Shown here: in pieces, positions 38,927-49,618 of the stretch
How the letters are laid out: each line of letters begins with the position of its first letter
How positions within the stretch are numbered: position 1 is the first letter of the stretch
DNA from: Methylomonas sp. LL1
Lineage (GTDB): Bacteria > Pseudomonadota > Gammaproteobacteria > Methylococcales > Methylomonadaceae
Assembly: GCF_015711015.1 (NCBI RefSeq)
Contig: NZ_CP064653.1
Span: forward strand, 3,906,001-3,970,000
DNA length: 64,000 nucleotides
Reading direction: 5' to 3'
The notes under the pieces: generated by a model
Databases searched by the model: none
Seen by the model: only the letters and a program-made list of their open reading frames with translations
Told to the model about the DNA's origin: nothing
Translations under genes and position numbers: made by a program

Positions 38927-40214
38927 TTTGATAGGTTTGTGTTTGTTGTGCTTGAGCCAACTCGGTTGGGCCGGGGTAAATATTCAACATTGGCAAACCA
39001 CGCAAGGCACAAGGGTGTATTTTGTGCAAACGCCAAGTCTGCCGATGGTCGATATTCGGGTGGCGTTCGATGCCGGCAGCGCTCGCGACGGTGCCCAATT
39101 CGGTTTGGCGGCGTTGACATCGGCCATGCTGGATACCGGTGCCGGCGACTGGAATGCCGATGAAATCGCCAACCGCTTCGACTCGGTGGGTGCGGCCTAT
39201 TCCGCCGGCGTGTCCGAAGACATGGCCTGGTTGTCGCTGCGTAGTTTGACCGACAAGGCTCTGTTCGATACCGCCTTCTCGACTTTTCAAACCTTATTGA
39301 CTCAGCCGCGCTTCAACGAGGACGATTTTCAACGCGAAAAGGGCCGAACCCTGGCCGGGCTGAAACATCGGGAAGAATCGCCTGGGGCATTGGCTAGCAT
39401 CGCCTTCAACAAGGCCTTGTATCAAGATCATCCTTATGCCCATCCCGAGGAAGGCATGGTAGAAACCGTGGCCGGATTCGAAGCCGACGATTTAAAAGCG
39501 TTTTACAAAAAACACTATGTATCGTCCAATGCCATTGTGGTGTTGGTGGGCGATTTGGAAAGGCAACAGGCCGAACAGATAGCGGAAAAGTTGATCGCCG
39601 GCTTGCCGGTGGGTGAAAAGCCGGCCGAAATTCCGCCAGTGGCGATGCCGACGCAGTCCGGATTGCAACGCATAGACTTTCCCTCCAGCCAGACTCACGT
39701 GTTGTCAGGCATGCCCGGCACCTATCGCAAGGATCCGGATTATTTCACCTTGTATGTCGGCAACCATATTTTGGGCGGCGGCAGCCTAGTGTCGAAATTG
39801 TTTGATGAGGTGCGGGAAAAGCGCGGCTTGGCTTATAGCGCGTCCAGCCAGTTCACGCCGTTGTACCGGGAGGGGCCATTCATCGTGAGCCTGCAAACCC
39901 GTAACGACCAGACCGGCCAAGCCATTGAGGTGATGAACGCTACGCTGAATGACTTCATCAAAAACGGCCCGACCGAGGCCGAGTTACAGGCGGCGAAGAA
40001 AAACATTACCGGCGGTTTTGCCCTGCGCACCGACAACAACAGCAAGCTGACCGAATACGTGACCATGATCGGCTTTTATCAACAGCCGCTGGATTATCTG
40101 GACCAGTTTCCGGCCAAGGTCGAAGCAGTGACGGTGGCGGACATCAAGGATGCCTTTCAACGCCGGATACGGCCTGAATGGCTGCAAACCGTCACGGTTG
40201 GTGGTGGCAACTAA
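38916..40214 (+). CDS. M16 family protein, non-catalytic partner
   Basis: 432 residues, signal peptide about 1-18. The M16 fold is clear but the zinc motif is replaced by LAALTSAMLDTG, so no hydrolysis is expected. The R..Y substrate-positioning motif that the second subunit contributes is present in EKRGLAYSASSQF. AGGAGG lies six bases before the ATG. The order catalytic then R/Y subunit with an 11-base overlap supports equal production and complex formation. Confidence 0.92.
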   Translation: MRFNLIGLCLLCLSQLGWAGVNIQHWQTTQGTRVYFVQTPSLPMVDIRVAFDAGSARDGAQFGLAALTSAMLDTGAGDWNADEIANRFDSVGAAYSAGVSEDMAWLSLRSLTDKALFDTAFSTFQTLLTQPRFNEDDFQREKGRTLAGLKHREESPGALASIAFNKALYQDHPYAHPEEGMVETVAGFEADDLKAFYKKHYVSSNAIVVLVGDLERQQAEQIAEKLIAGLPVGEKPAEIPPVAMPTQSGLQRIDFPSSQTHVLSGMPGTYRKDPDYFTLYVGNHILGGGSLVSKLFDEVREKRGLAYSASSQFTPLYREGPFIVSLQTRNDQTGQAIEVMNATLNDFIKNGPTEAELQAAKKNITGGFALRTDNNSKLTEYVTMIGFYQQPLDYLDQFPAKVEAVTVADIKDAFQRRIRPEWLQTVTVGGGN

Positions 40215-40217
40215 CGG

Positions 40218-40769
40218 ATGAGTAGCAAGCTGCGTATCATCGGCGGCGAATGGCGCAGCCGGGTCATCGTTTTCGACGATGCGCCGGGGTTGCGGCCCAC
40301 GCCGTCGCGGGTCAGGGAAACCTTGTTCAATTGGTTGCAAGCCGATGTGATGGGTAGCCGCTGTCTGGATTTATTTGCCGGCAGCGGCGCCTTGGGTTTC
40401 GAGGCTGCTTCCCGTGGCGCCCGCCGCGTGGTGCAGGTGGAAAATAATCCCAAGACTTGCCAAAAGCTCGGAGAAAATTGCCGGGCGTTGGCGGCGGAAA
40501 ATGTTGCAGTCGTGCAAATGGATGTAGCTCGGTTTATTCAAAACCGCGGCGAACCCTTCGATTTGATCTTTTTGGATCCGCCGTTTGGGCAAGGCCTGAT
40601 TCAACCGACCTGCCGGCAGCTGGCCGAGACTGGCTTGCTGGCAGCCTACGGCAAAATCTACATCGAAGCCGAGCGCTCATTGGTACTCGACGGCCTGCCG
40701 GCCGATTGGCGCTTGTTGAAACATAAAGTCGCCGGCGATGTCAGTTACAACTTGTTTCAACGTCAATAG
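40218..40769 (+). CDS. rsmD: 16S rRNA (guanine966-N2)-methyltransferase
   Basis: 183 residues, family length. SAM-dependent methylation of G966 in 16S rRNA. IIGGEWRSRVIVF, RPTPSRVRETLFNWLQ, LDLFAGSGALGFEAASRGA (SAM site) and the catalytic LDPPFGQG near residue 119 are present. Starts three bases after the M16 pair and is followed by coaD, as in many gammaproteobacteria. Confidence 0.95.
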   Translation: MSSKLRIIGGEWRSRVIVFDDAPGLRPTPSRVRETLFNWLQADVMGSRCLDLFAGSGALGFEAASRGARRVVQVENNPKTCQKLGENCRALAAENVAVVQMDVARFIQNRGEPFDLIFLDPPFGQGLIQPTCRQLAETGLLAAYGKIYIEAERSLVLDGLPADWRLLKHKVAGDVSYNLFQRQ

Positions 40770-40834
40770 GCAGTCAACAAGGACGGCAATCTTTTTTTAG
40801 CCACGAGGCAAGCCTATTGCCGACTGCTTTTATT
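40770..40834 (+). terminator. Bulged hairpin with T run after rsmD
   Basis: GCAGTC (40770-40775) and GGCAAT (40785-40790) pair with GACTGC (40822-40827) and ATTGCC (40816-40821), giving a two-part stem with a nine-base one-sided bulge, followed by TTTTATT. Probably the rho-independent terminator of the M16-rsmD unit; a T7 run in the loop is unusual. Confidence 0.55.
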
Positions 40835-40849
40835 GGGCGGATGCTTTAA

Positions 40850-41614
<765 letters not shown>

Positions 41615-41938
41615 TTGCTTTTGGTTGAGGATTTGGTTGGAAATAATTTCCCTGAATTCATTGGGGCGAACGAATTCGCCCCTTGTACAGGGCATTCGAA
41701 TATCGGTAACTGAAAAGGGAGGTTTGGGGGGATAAATTCATGCCCTAATTGCCATTATCGTTAATCGGCCATTTAGACAATGGTTAGTGATTCGCGCTGA
41801 ATCAATCCCAAATGCGATTGATTGGTCAGAAGCGTGGTATCGGCAAGCCGCTATGCGTTACAATTAGTTACATTTCAATCCCGCTGCCTTGATCAGCGGC
41901 AAAGTTTCCCTTCTTTAATCCCAACCCACGAGACCATC
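41615..41938. other. Intergenic stretch with a REP-like palindrome
   Basis: 324 bases between the ferredoxin gene and a small acidic protein gene. Apart from the palindrome at 41663-41682 I see no RNA gene or coding frame. The 3' part must hold the promoter of the downstream gene. Confidence 0.5.
41663..41682. repeat. Perfect REP-like palindrome
   Basis: GGGGCGAA-cgaa-TTCGCCCC forms an eight-base perfect stem, followed by CTTGTACAGGG. No T run, so it reads as an intergenic repeat rather than a classic terminator, though it could end the coaD-ferredoxin transcript. Confidence 0.6.
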
Positions 41939-42181
41939 ATGCCAGAAAATATTTCCAATAACGCCCTGATCCTTGCCTTGCTATCGTTAAACGGCGAAAT
42001 TGCTATTCAAAAAGATTATCTGGAGTCGGGAGAAATCGCCGATGAGGAGATTGAGGATGAGCAAGAAGTCCTGGAAGACCTGGAGCAAGCATTTATGGAA
42101 TTTGTCGATTTCTATAAGGCGCGCACCAAAGCCGACCAATCCTTGCCTAGCCTGGAAGAGTTGCTGGCCGGCGAAGCCTAA
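41939..42181 (+). CDS. Small acidic protein of unknown function
   Basis: 80 residues, strongly acidic (ESGEIADEEIEDEQEVLEDLEQ), almost all helical, no cysteine and no membrane segment. Start ATG at 41939. I do not recognise the family; the length and helical pattern suggest a small cytosolic dimer. The following 256 bases to ubiD (42182-42437) hold nothing I can name. Confidence 0.7.
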   Translation: MPENISNNALILALLSLNGEIAIQKDYLESGEIADEEIEDEQEVLEDLEQAFMEFVDFYKARTKADQSLPSLEELLAGEA

Positions 42182-42437
42182 TTTTGACGGCCTGGTGTAT
42201 CTCGAGCATGCGCGCATCGAGGTATGCCGGCGCCTTGTATCAGTTTGTCTTATATCAGGGCTTGCCGTCGCTCAAACCGCAAACAGGTTGCAAGCATATG
42301 ACACCGCCTTTATCGGTGCCGCTCCGTGCGGTACTAATGCTTTTAGCCTGAATTCTTAACCGGCTTTATCTAAAAAATTGAGTCGAAATGCCTAGATTAA
42401 TCGCCTGTCTTGAATTACATCAATCCATCCCGACGTC

Positions 42438-43901
42438 ATGAAATATAAAGATCTGAGAGATTTTATCCAGCAATTGGAAAAGCAAGGGGAGCTTAAGCGG
42501 ATAAAGGCCGAGGTCGATCCGCTGCTGGAGATGACGGTGATTTGCGACCGGGTGCTGAAACAGGGTGGCCCGGCGCTGTTGTTCGAGAACGTCAAAGGTT
42601 CCAATATCGCCGTGCTCGGCAATCTGTTCGGCACGCCCAAGCGGGTGGCGATGGGGATGGGCGCCAAGGATGTTTCCGAACTGCGCGGCATCGGCGAACT
42701 ATTGGCCTATTTGAAGGAACCGGAGCCGCCTAAAGGCATGAAGGATGCGATGGAAAAGCTGCCGGTGTTCAAGCAGGTGTTGAATATGGCTCCCAAGCTT
42801 ATTAATTCGCCGCCCTGTCAGGAGGTGATCCGTATAGGCGACGAAATCGATCTGGCCGACTACCCGATTCAGACCTGCTGGCCGGAAGACGCCGCGCCGC
42901 TGATTACCTGGCCACTGGTGATCACCAAGGGGCCAAACAAGGACCGGCAAAATCTGGGCATTTATCGCCAACAGGTGATAGGCAAAAACAAAGTCATTAT
43001 GCGCTGGCTGGCGCATCGCGGCGGCGCGCTGGACTTCAAGGAATGGCAGGAAAAACATCGGGGTAAGCCGTTTCCAGTCGCAGTGGCCTTGGGCGCCGAC
43101 CCGGCGACGATATTGGCGGCGGTGACGCCGGTGCCGGACTCCTTGTCCGAATACGCCTTCGCCGGGCTGCTACGCGGCAGCAAGACCGAAGTCGCCAAGT
43201 GTCTGAGCAACGACCTGCAGGTGCCGGCCAGCGCCGAAATCGTGCTGGAAGGATTCATCTATCCGGGCGAAACCGCGCCGGAAGGCCCGTATGGCGACCA
43301 TACCGGTTACTACAACGAGGTCGACGAGTTTCCGGTATTCACCATTGAACGTATCACCCAGCGCCAGGTGCCGATTTATCACAGCACCTACACCGGCCGC
43401 CCGCCCGATGAACCGGCGATCCTAGGCGTGGCGCTGAACGAAGTTTTCGTGCCGATATTGCAGAAGCAATTCCCGGAAATCGTCGATTTTTATCTGCCGC
43501 CGGAAGGCTGTTCATACCGGATGGCGGTGATCAGCATGAAGAAACAGTACGCCGGCCACGCCAAGCGAGTCATGCTGGGTACCTGGTCTTATTTGCGCCA
43601 GTTCATGTACACCAAATTCGTGATCGTGGTCGATGACGACGTCGATGTGCGCAACTGGCAGGACGTGATCTGGGCCATCACCACCCGCATGGATCCGGCC
43701 CGCGATTTGACCATACTGGAAAACACGCCCATCGATTACCTGGATTTCGCGTCGCCGGTGTCCGGCCTGGGTTCCAAGGTTGGCTTCGACGCCACCAACA
43801 AATGGCCGGGAGAAACCAGCCGCGAATGGGGCAGACCCATCGTGATGAGCGAGGATGTAATCAAGAAGGTCGATGCGATGTGGGAAACCTTGTTTGATTG
43901 A
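42438..43901 (+). CDS. ubiD: 3-polyprenyl-4-hydroxybenzoate decarboxylase
   Basis: 487 residues, family length. Decarboxylates the prenylated ring in ubiquinone synthesis using prenylated FMN made by UbiX (not in the window). Family blocks: [39 protein letters not shown], the active-site region [30 protein letters not shown] and [19 protein letters not shown]. It stands alone, about 80 bases before a diguanylate cyclase gene. Confidence 0.97.
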   Translation: MKYKDLRDFIQQLEKQGELKRIKAEVDPLLEMTVICDRVLKQGGPALLFENVKGSNIAVLGNLFGTPKRVAMGMGAKDVSELRGIGELLAYLKEPEPPKGMKDAMEKLPVFKQVLNMAPKLINSPPCQEVIRIGDEIDLADYPIQTCWPEDAAPLITWPLVITKGPNKDRQNLGIYRQQVIGKNKVIMRWLAHRGGALDFKEWQEKHRGKPFPVAVALGADPATILAAVTPVPDSLSEYAFAGLLRGSKTEVAKCLSNDLQVPASAEIVLEGFIYPGETAPEGPYGDHTGYYNEVDEFPVFTIERITQRQVPIYHSTYTGRPPDEPAILGVALNEVFVPILQKQFPEIVDFYLPPEGCSYRMAVISMKKQYAGHAKRVMLGTWSYLRQFMYTKFVIVVDDDVDVRNWQDVIWAITTRMDPARDLTILENTPIDYLDFASPVSGLGSKVGFDATNKWPGETSREWGRPIVMSEDVIKKVDAMWETLFD

Positions 43902-43984
43902 TAGTTTTCAGTGGCGGCAATTGCGCGAATAGATGACATTTTCCACTGCTATTCTTAGAATCTATTTCATTTAATGAGCAATAC

Positions 43985-44995
43985 ATGACGACCGGCATCA
44001 GCCAGCAACAAATTTTTGCATGGGTGAATCAGCTGACCTTGCAGCCTGATTACCACTCATTGACACATAGCTTCATCGACTTGCTGACGCAATTGCCGCG
44101 GGTCGAGCAGGCCACTGCTTACGAAGTGTATGGCGGCAAAAACCGAAAAGCCTGCGAAACCTGTTCGGTCTGCGAGCAACTGGTCCGGCGTTTTCCCATT
44201 GATTTGACCGAGGAAGCCAGCGAGGAACATGACGGCTTGTTGGCCGATTTCAATCGCGCCAATGACCTGGTGCCGAGCGAGCCTGACCAGGATGGCTTTT
44301 TTACCCGGGTGGTGGCTTCCGTGCGCGAGGGGGCGGGGCCCAATCGGGCACTATTGCTGCGGGGGAAATTCGATCGGGATATGCTGGAATTACTGGCGAG
44401 TTTGATCAAGCTTTTTCAAAACTTGGTTGGGCTGCATGACAGCAAGGAGCGGGATACGCTGACCAAGCTGCCTAATCGGCAGTCGTTTGACAGCCGATTG
44501 ATGCAAATCTGCGAATATTACCTAAAGCAACCGCCGCTCAATCCGCAACTGAGTAAAAGTTCCTGGTTCGCGATGCTGGATATCGATCATTTCAAGCGGA
44601 TCAATGATACTTTCGGCCATTTATACGGCGACGAAGTGCTGTTGATTTTCAGCCAGTTGATGGAAAAGCATTTTCGCTACAACGACTTTTTATTTCGTTT
44701 CGGCGGCGAGGAATTTGTGGTGATTTTGAATTTGTCCGATCAGGCCAATGCCGAAGCGGTGTTCGAGCGTTTTCGAAAGCGCATTGAAGAATATGCTTTT
44801 CCGACGGTGGGCAAGGTGACTGTCAGCATAGGCATGACGCATATCGATACCGCCATCATGCCATCGATTTTGTTGGATAGGGCGGATAAGGCGCTGTATC
44901 ACGCCAAGGGCAACGGCCGGAATCAAGTGGTGGTTTATGAGAAAACCGCCCAGCTTAGTCTCGACAACATGGAGAGCGAGCCTGATTTATTTTAG
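43985..44995 (+). CDS. Diguanylate cyclase with N-terminal cysteine-cluster domain
   Basis: 336 residues, soluble. A GGDEF domain fills about 155-330: [38 protein letters not shown] and [11 protein letters not shown] with an intact active site and an inhibitory RYND motif five residues before GGEEF. The N-terminal 150 residues are not a known sensor to me; they contain CETCSVC (about 52-58), a C-x2-C-x2-C cluster that could hold metal or act as a redox switch, and a GAF-like or helical segment after it. Ribosome site weak. Product: cyclic-di-GMP. Confidence 0.9.
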   Translation: MTTGISQQQIFAWVNQLTLQPDYHSLTHSFIDLLTQLPRVEQATAYEVYGGKNRKACETCSVCEQLVRRFPIDLTEEASEEHDGLLADFNRANDLVPSEPDQDGFFTRVVASVREGAGPNRALLLRGKFDRDMLELLASLIKLFQNLVGLHDSKERDTLTKLPNRQSFDSRLMQICEYYLKQPPLNPQLSKSSWFAMLDIDHFKRINDTFGHLYGDEVLLIFSQLMEKHFRYNDFLFRFGGEEFVVILNLSDQANAEAVFERFRKRIEEYAFPTVGKVTVSIGMTHIDTAIMPSILLDRADKALYHAKGNGRNQVVVYEKTAQLSLDNMESEPDLF

Positions 44996-45026
44996 AACCA
45001 GGCCCATGCTCTTTATATATCGTTTG

Positions 45027-45069
45027 CTGAGCGGAGTCGAAGCGAATAATTGACTTCGACTCCGCTTAG
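45027..45069. repeat. REP-like inverted repeat
   Basis: CTGAGCGGAGTCGAAG (45027-45042) pairs with CTTCGACTCCGCTTAG (45054-45069), 15 of 16 positions, with an eleven-base loop, between convergent genes. The GCTGAGCGGAGTCGAAG form is a common intergenic repeat in several proteobacteria. It could also terminate both transcripts. Confidence 0.7.
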
Positions 45070-45142
45070 TCAACAATAGTTTTCTTGGTGGGCAGTCAAC
45101 GACCGTTTTTTGGGATTGGGTAAATTTATTGCCATAAATTAC

Positions 45143-46384
45143 CTAAGCTGAAGTGGCGGCGATGGTTTCCACTTGGGTGATGACTTCGTTGGAAGCCAGT
45201 TCCAGGCCCTGTTTGAAATAATCGCAGGCTTTATCCTTGTCGCCTTGGCTAAACATCACTTCGCCCAATAACTGATAAGCGCCCACCGTGGTTTCTATAT
45301 TGAGACTTTTCAGTAAATATTGTTCGGATTTTTCCATTTGACCGACTTTTTGTGCCAGTTTGCCCAGAACCTTGAGTAAGGTTGGGTCGTTGGGATAAAC
45401 CGCCAGCCATTGTTCGGCGGTTTGCAATTGTCTGGCATTGTTGTCGGTTTCGATGTTGGAATACAGTTCCAGCAGGGTGGCATCCCAATGTTTGCTCAAC
45501 TGCTTGATGATGGCTTGTTCCATGCCGCTGCCGGCACCGCTGGCTATCATGGCCGCAAAGTAGATGTTGGCAATACCGGGTAGGGTTTTGATGTGATCGG
45601 GAATTTCGTTCCAGCAAGCTTGAACGGCGGCTTCGTCGTTTTGGGCCGCGGCTTTTTTCAATAAGCTGCTATAGGTTTTGGTTTGCAGTAGCTTGACTTC
45701 GGTTTCCATCAGGACTTTGTTTTGTTGCAGCGACGGCAACAACTTGCTCAAGCCTTCCCAGTCGCCGATATGCTGGTAAGCCTGGTGCATCATTTTTAAT
45801 ACGCGGGCATGGCTAGGATCTATCGACTGTAGCTTGCCCAGCGTTTCCAGTGCTTGCTCGAATTGCTGTTCGGACATATGCAGTTCGGCTTGGGTCAAGC
45901 CGACGGTCAAGCTGTTATCCGAAGATTGTTCGGCGGCTTTTTGCAGATATTCATCGCGTTTGTCCAGCGCGCCACGCGATTGGGCGGCGCGGGCGGCGGT
46001 CAAATAATGCAGCAAGGGCGCGCCGCTGTTGGCCGCGTGCTTGATCAATATCCTTTCGGCACTCTCCCAGTTGCCGTCAGCCGCGTCGAACAGGCCGGCG
46101 ACCAACGCTTCCTGCGAGCGGTTGAATTTGATGTTGCGCCGGCGCTTGGAAAACTGCCCCGGCATGCGCAACAAAACGCCCAGCAAGCGGAAAAAACTGT
46201 ACAAGGCAAAGAAGCCGAGCACCAAGGCCACGGTGAATACGGTTAACGAGGTTTCCAGGGACCAGTGCCCGAAACCGATCAATACATAGCCGGGATCATT
46301 GTGTTTGGCCAGCCAGCTATGCAGTGCAAATGCCGCGGCAACCGCGGTTAACAGGGATGCAGCGAAATACAGTAAGTTTTTCAT
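45143..46384 (-). CDS. hemY: HemY-like TPR membrane protein
   Basis: 413 residues. Two N-terminal helices (about 5-22 and 40-62) followed by a cytosolic or periplasmic run of tetratricopeptide repeats (about 90-400). The family lies downstream of hemX in proteobacteria and was named for protoporphyrinogen metabolism, but no enzyme activity is established and it is unrelated to the Bacillus oxidase of the same name. Starts 12 bases after hemX. Confidence 0.9.
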   Translation of the reverse strand: MKNLLYFAASLLTAVAAAFALHSWLAKHNDPGYVLIGFGHWSLETSLTVFTVALVLGFFALYSFFRLLGVLLRMPGQFSKRRRNIKFNRSQEALVAGLFDAADGNWESAERILIKHAANSGAPLLHYLTAARAAQSRGALDKRDEYLQKAAEQSSDNSLTVGLTQAELHMSEQQFEQALETLGKLQSIDPSHARVLKMMHQAYQHIGDWEGLSKLLPSLQQNKVLMETEVKLLQTKTYSSLLKKAAAQNDEAAVQACWNEIPDHIKTLPGIANIYFAAMIASGAGSGMEQAIIKQLSKHWDATLLELYSNIETDNNARQLQTAEQWLAVYPNDPTLLKVLGKLAQKVGQMEKSEQYLLKSLNIETTVGAYQLLGEVMFSQGDKDKACDYFKQGLELASNEVITQVETIAATSA

Positions 46385-46396
46385 GATACGGCTCGC

Positions 46397-47569
46397 TTAT
46401 TGCTGGCCGGTGCCAGGTTGCTCGGAACTGGCTGGAGTTGCGATCGATGCTGGCTCGGGTAGTACGGCTTTGTCGGTTTCTAGGCGCAACTTGCTGATGT
46501 CTTTCAATAATTTCAACGAACCGCTGACATCGGGATACTGGCTTTTCAATTGCACGCCGGACAATTTGTCCAGTTCGGCGATGAATTGATCGGTTTTCGG
46601 GTTTTCGGCAAAGTTTTTCTTCAGCCACTGCTTGGCATCGGCAATGCTGCTGGTAAACAAGGTATCGTTTTGTTGTACCAGGGCAATTTCGATCATTTCC
46701 AGCCTGACTTTCAGCTGTTGTTTGATGAAGTGCGCTTCTTCCGGTGTCAGAATGGCGTTGACCGGTTGTTCGGTGTGACGCAACACCACATAGCCTTCCA
46801 ATTGCTTGGCGACTTGATCCAGGATTTCGTGACCATGTTCGGAAAGATCCTGCGGGGCTTCGGTCTTTTCTGGTTGTTTGCCCGCATGCGGCAGGAATAC
46901 CGCCAATCCTTCCACGGCGTCCTGCAAATGTTGGATGCCGGAATAAATGCCGACAATATCCGGTACTACCACACCGTTTAACAGGGCGATTTCCTTGGCG
47001 ATTTGTTCGCGTACTTTAAAGACCGAGGCGTCGCCGCTTTCTCTGAGGCGTTGATCGGCGGCTTCCAGCGCTTGGCGGGTGGTTTCAATATCGCCCACCA
47101 GATGCAAACGTTGATTGGCCACGCTGAGCAAATATTCGGCATCCGCCAACAGCCAGTCGCCGCGGGTTTTGCCAAGTTGGCGTTGCAGCACCAGGATCGA
47201 TGCTTCCAGTTCCTTGCGGGCGGTATTCAGGTGCTCTTCATGCAGTTTGGAGAAATCGGTCAGGGTTTGGGTGAAATGATTGTCCTTGCCGGTCATTTCG
47301 GCATTGACGTTGGCGATTTGAGATTGCAGCCCGGAAAGTTGTTGTTGTAGCACGTTCAGTTGCTTGTCGACCTCAATCAGTCTCAGGCTATCCTGGCTGT
47401 TTTCGGTGTCTTGGGTGGCGCGTAACTGTTGCATAAAGTAAAACCCGGCGGCGGCCAGGGCGATCACCAGCGTGATGGAAGTGATGCCTATCCACAAACC
47501 GGCGCGAGACTTTTTAATCACCACCACCGGGGCTTGTTTTTCTTGTTGTTCTTCAATTACTTCGGCCAC
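46397..47569 (-). CDS. hemX: HemX-like membrane protein
   Basis: 390 residues from a GTG at 47569 with GGGGAA just upstream. A lysine-poor cytosolic start, one membrane helix (about 25-46), a long coiled coil (55-125: QLRATQDTENSQDSLRLIEV onward) and a helical C-terminal domain. Databases often label the family uroporphyrinogen-III C-methyltransferase, but no methyltransferase motif is present, so I treat that label as wrong; it may help assemble heme enzymes. A proline-alanine tail closes it. Overlaps hemD by 17 bases. Confidence 0.9.
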   Translation of the reverse strand: MAEVIEEQQEKQAPVVVIKKSRAGLWIGITSITLVIALAAAGFYFMQQLRATQDTENSQDSLRLIEVDKQLNVLQQQLSGLQSQIANVNAEMTGKDNHFTQTLTDFSKLHEEHLNTARKELEASILVLQRQLGKTRGDWLLADAEYLLSVANQRLHLVGDIETTRQALEAADQRLRESGDASVFKVREQIAKEIALLNGVVVPDIVGIYSGIQHLQDAVEGLAVFLPHAGKQPEKTEAPQDLSEHGHEILDQVAKQLEGYVVLRHTEQPVNAILTPEEAHFIKQQLKVRLEMIEIALVQQNDTLFTSSIADAKQWLKKNFAENPKTDQFIAELDKLSGVQLKSQYPDVSGSLKLLKDISKLRLETDKAVLPEPASIATPASSEQPGTGQQ

Positions 47570-48335
47570 TGTTTTCCCCGTTCAATAACGTCGTCAATGT
47601 CTCTAAAATTGCAGCATCCGTTGGCTGCAGGCTGACTGCAATATGTTCAAAGCCCAGTTGTTGCGCTTGTTGTCCTATCCTGTCGCTGACCACGACCAAC
47701 GGCAGCTTCCGCAGCAGGGCCGCCGATGCCGTATCCAGCATCGCCAGCAGGTTTTGCAAGGCCTCGCCGCTGGTGATGGTGGTTGCGGCTAAAGTGCCGG
47801 CGCGTAATTGGTCAATCAGCGGGCTATTGTCGATGTCTGGCCGCTGCCGGCAATACACTTCCAGATAGCCGATCGTGGCACCGCGACTTCGCAAGGTTTC
47901 CGCCAATTTTTCCCGGCCACCGACACCGCGCACAAGCGTAATATGTTTGGCGTCAACCTGTCGCATGGCCACTTGGGCCAGCAGGCCTTCGCTAGTAAAC
48001 TCGGTTTCCGGTACGCAAGCCACGCTGAGCCCGGCTTGCCGTAATGCATTAGCCGTGGTTGGCCCGACGGCGGCAATTCTCGCCGTTTGCAGACGCTGCA
48101 TTTTGCCATCTAACGCCTTCAACGCAAAATCCACGGCATTGGTGCTGGTAAAAATCAACCAATCACTGCCGAGGGCATTTTCTATCGCTTCGTCATCGAC
48201 CGGTGCCGGCCGGATTTCCAGGGTGGGGAAGCGTAAAGCCTTGCCGCCCTGTTGCTGTATCAATCCGCACAATGTGTCGGCTTGTGCCGCCGGACGAGTG
48301 ACCAGAATTTGCGCGCCGTTTAGGCCGGATGTCAC
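47553..48335 (-). CDS. hemD: Uroporphyrinogen-III synthase
   Basis: 260 residues. Closes and rearranges hydroxymethylbilane to uroporphyrinogen III. The poorly conserved two-lobe fold is recognisable from [45 protein letters not shown] and [15 protein letters not shown]. It starts with a GTG whose first bases overlap the hemC stop (GTGA), a sign of coupled translation. Confidence 0.94.
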   Translation of the reverse strand: MTSGLNGAQILVTRPAAQADTLCGLIQQQGGKALRFPTLEIRPAPVDDEAIENALGSDWLIFTSTNAVDFALKALDGKMQRLQTARIAAVGPTTANALRQAGLSVACVPETEFTSEGLLAQVAMRQVDAKHITLVRGVGGREKLAETLRSRGATIGYLEVYCRQRPDIDNSPLIDQLRAGTLAATTITSGEALQNLLAMLDTASAALLRKLPLVVVSDRIGQQAQQLGFEHIAVSLQPTDAAILETLTTLLNGENSGRSN

Positions 48336-49258
48336 TGATACAACTCGCGCAAAATTTTATCCGCGCCTTGTTTGAGCAAATCGTCGGCGATCATGTGTCC
48401 CAATTGTTCGGCCCGGTCCAGTGGGCTATCGGCTTCGGAGCGATACAGTAATGTGCCGTCCGGGCTGCCGACCAAACCGCGCATATACAATCGGTCGCCT
48501 TGGATTTCGGCGAAACCGGCGATCGGCACCTGGCAGCCGCCGTTCAGGCGGGCGTTCATGGCGCGTTCGGCGCTGACTCGGATGCTGGTGTCCTCGTCGT
48601 GCAATACCTTTAAATAGTCATGAATTTGCGCATCGTCGATCCGGCATTCGATGCCGATAGCGCCTTGTCCCATGGCCGGCAGACTTTCGCCGGGTGACAA
48701 AGCGGAGGTGATGCGTTCCGCCATCCCTAAGCGTTTCAAGCCGGCGGATGCCAGAATGATGGCGTCATATTCGCCGGCATCCAGTTTAGCCAAACGAGTA
48801 TTGACGTTGCCGCGCAGACTCAAAATCTCCGCGTTCGGGAATTTTTCCTTGATTTGGCATTGCCGGCGTAGGCTCGACGTGCCGATACGGGCATTGGACG
48901 GCAATTCGGCCAGATTGCGGTATTTGTTCGATACAAAGGCATCGGTCGGATCCTCGCGCTCAAGGATCACCGCCAGATGGAGGCCTTCCGGAAATTCCAC
49001 CGGTACATCCTTCATCGAATGTACCGCAATATCGGCGCTGCCTTCCAGCATGCCTTGCTCCAGTTCCTTGACGAACAAACCCTTACCGCCGACCTTGGCC
49101 AGCGGCGCGTCGAGGATTTTATCGCCGCGAGTCACCATTTTTACCAATTCGGTTTTCAAGTTTGGAAACGCCTGTTGCAGCCGCAGGGCGACATGTTCGG
49201 CCTGCCACAAGGCCAACGGGCTTTGCCGGGTTGCGATTCGAATAACTTTTTCAGTCAA
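48332..49258 (-). CDS. hemC: Hydroxymethylbilane synthase (porphobilinogen deaminase)
   Basis: 308 residues from a TTG at 49258, close to the E. coli length of 313; longer in-frame starts add 70 unconserved residues. Polymerises four porphobilinogens. [43 protein letters not shown] and the cofactor cysteine in [11 protein letters not shown] (about residue 241) are intact. GGGA lies eight bases before the TTG. First gene of the hemC-D-X-Y operon, whose first three start codons are TTG, GTG and GTG. Confidence 0.95.
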   Translation of the reverse strand: MTEKVIRIATRQSPLALWQAEHVALRLQQAFPNLKTELVKMVTRGDKILDAPLAKVGGKGLFVKELEQGMLEGSADIAVHSMKDVPVEFPEGLHLAVILEREDPTDAFVSNKYRNLAELPSNARIGTSSLRRQCQIKEKFPNAEILSLRGNVNTRLAKLDAGEYDAIILASAGLKRLGMAERITSALSPGESLPAMGQGAIGIECRIDDAQIHDYLKVLHDEDTSIRVSAERAMNARLNGGCQVPIAGFAEIQGDRLYMRGLVGSPDGTLLYRSEADSPLDRAEQLGHMIADDLLKQGADKILRELYQ

Positions 49259-49618
49259 AATAATTCCCGCCGGTTGAGGACGAAACCAGAAAACCTGTTC
49301 TACCAGGCTACCTGAAAATAAATAGCGGTATTGTAATCCGATTCGCCGATGAAATTCTTTAGAACTTAATTCTATTGCTTCGAGCTGGTTGCCGATTGCC
49401 GATACGGCTAGGATGGTATCCATGGGGGCTTTGGTTTTTAAAGCGAATCTCTGGCCGCGCGAGCCCACTACTTTGGCGGGCGCCAGGATGTTTTGGCATT
49501 GAATGTGTCATGAATTGGTTAAATAGCTGTCATCTTACCTTCATATTGGCGACATAGAATTTAGTCTGCTGTTTCGCAGGCAGCATCTGTTTTCTTTCGT
49601 ACATTTATGGAGCTCGAC

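Noticed and set aside
42182-42437. Possible tRNA or small RNA before ubiD
   Set aside because: No cloverleaf or conserved tRNA boxes could be drawn; the small hairpins are weak.
46397-47569. Label of uroporphyrinogen-III C-methyltransferase for the HemX-like gene
   Set aside because: No SAM-binding or methyltransferase motif; the chain is a membrane anchor with coiled coil and helical domain.
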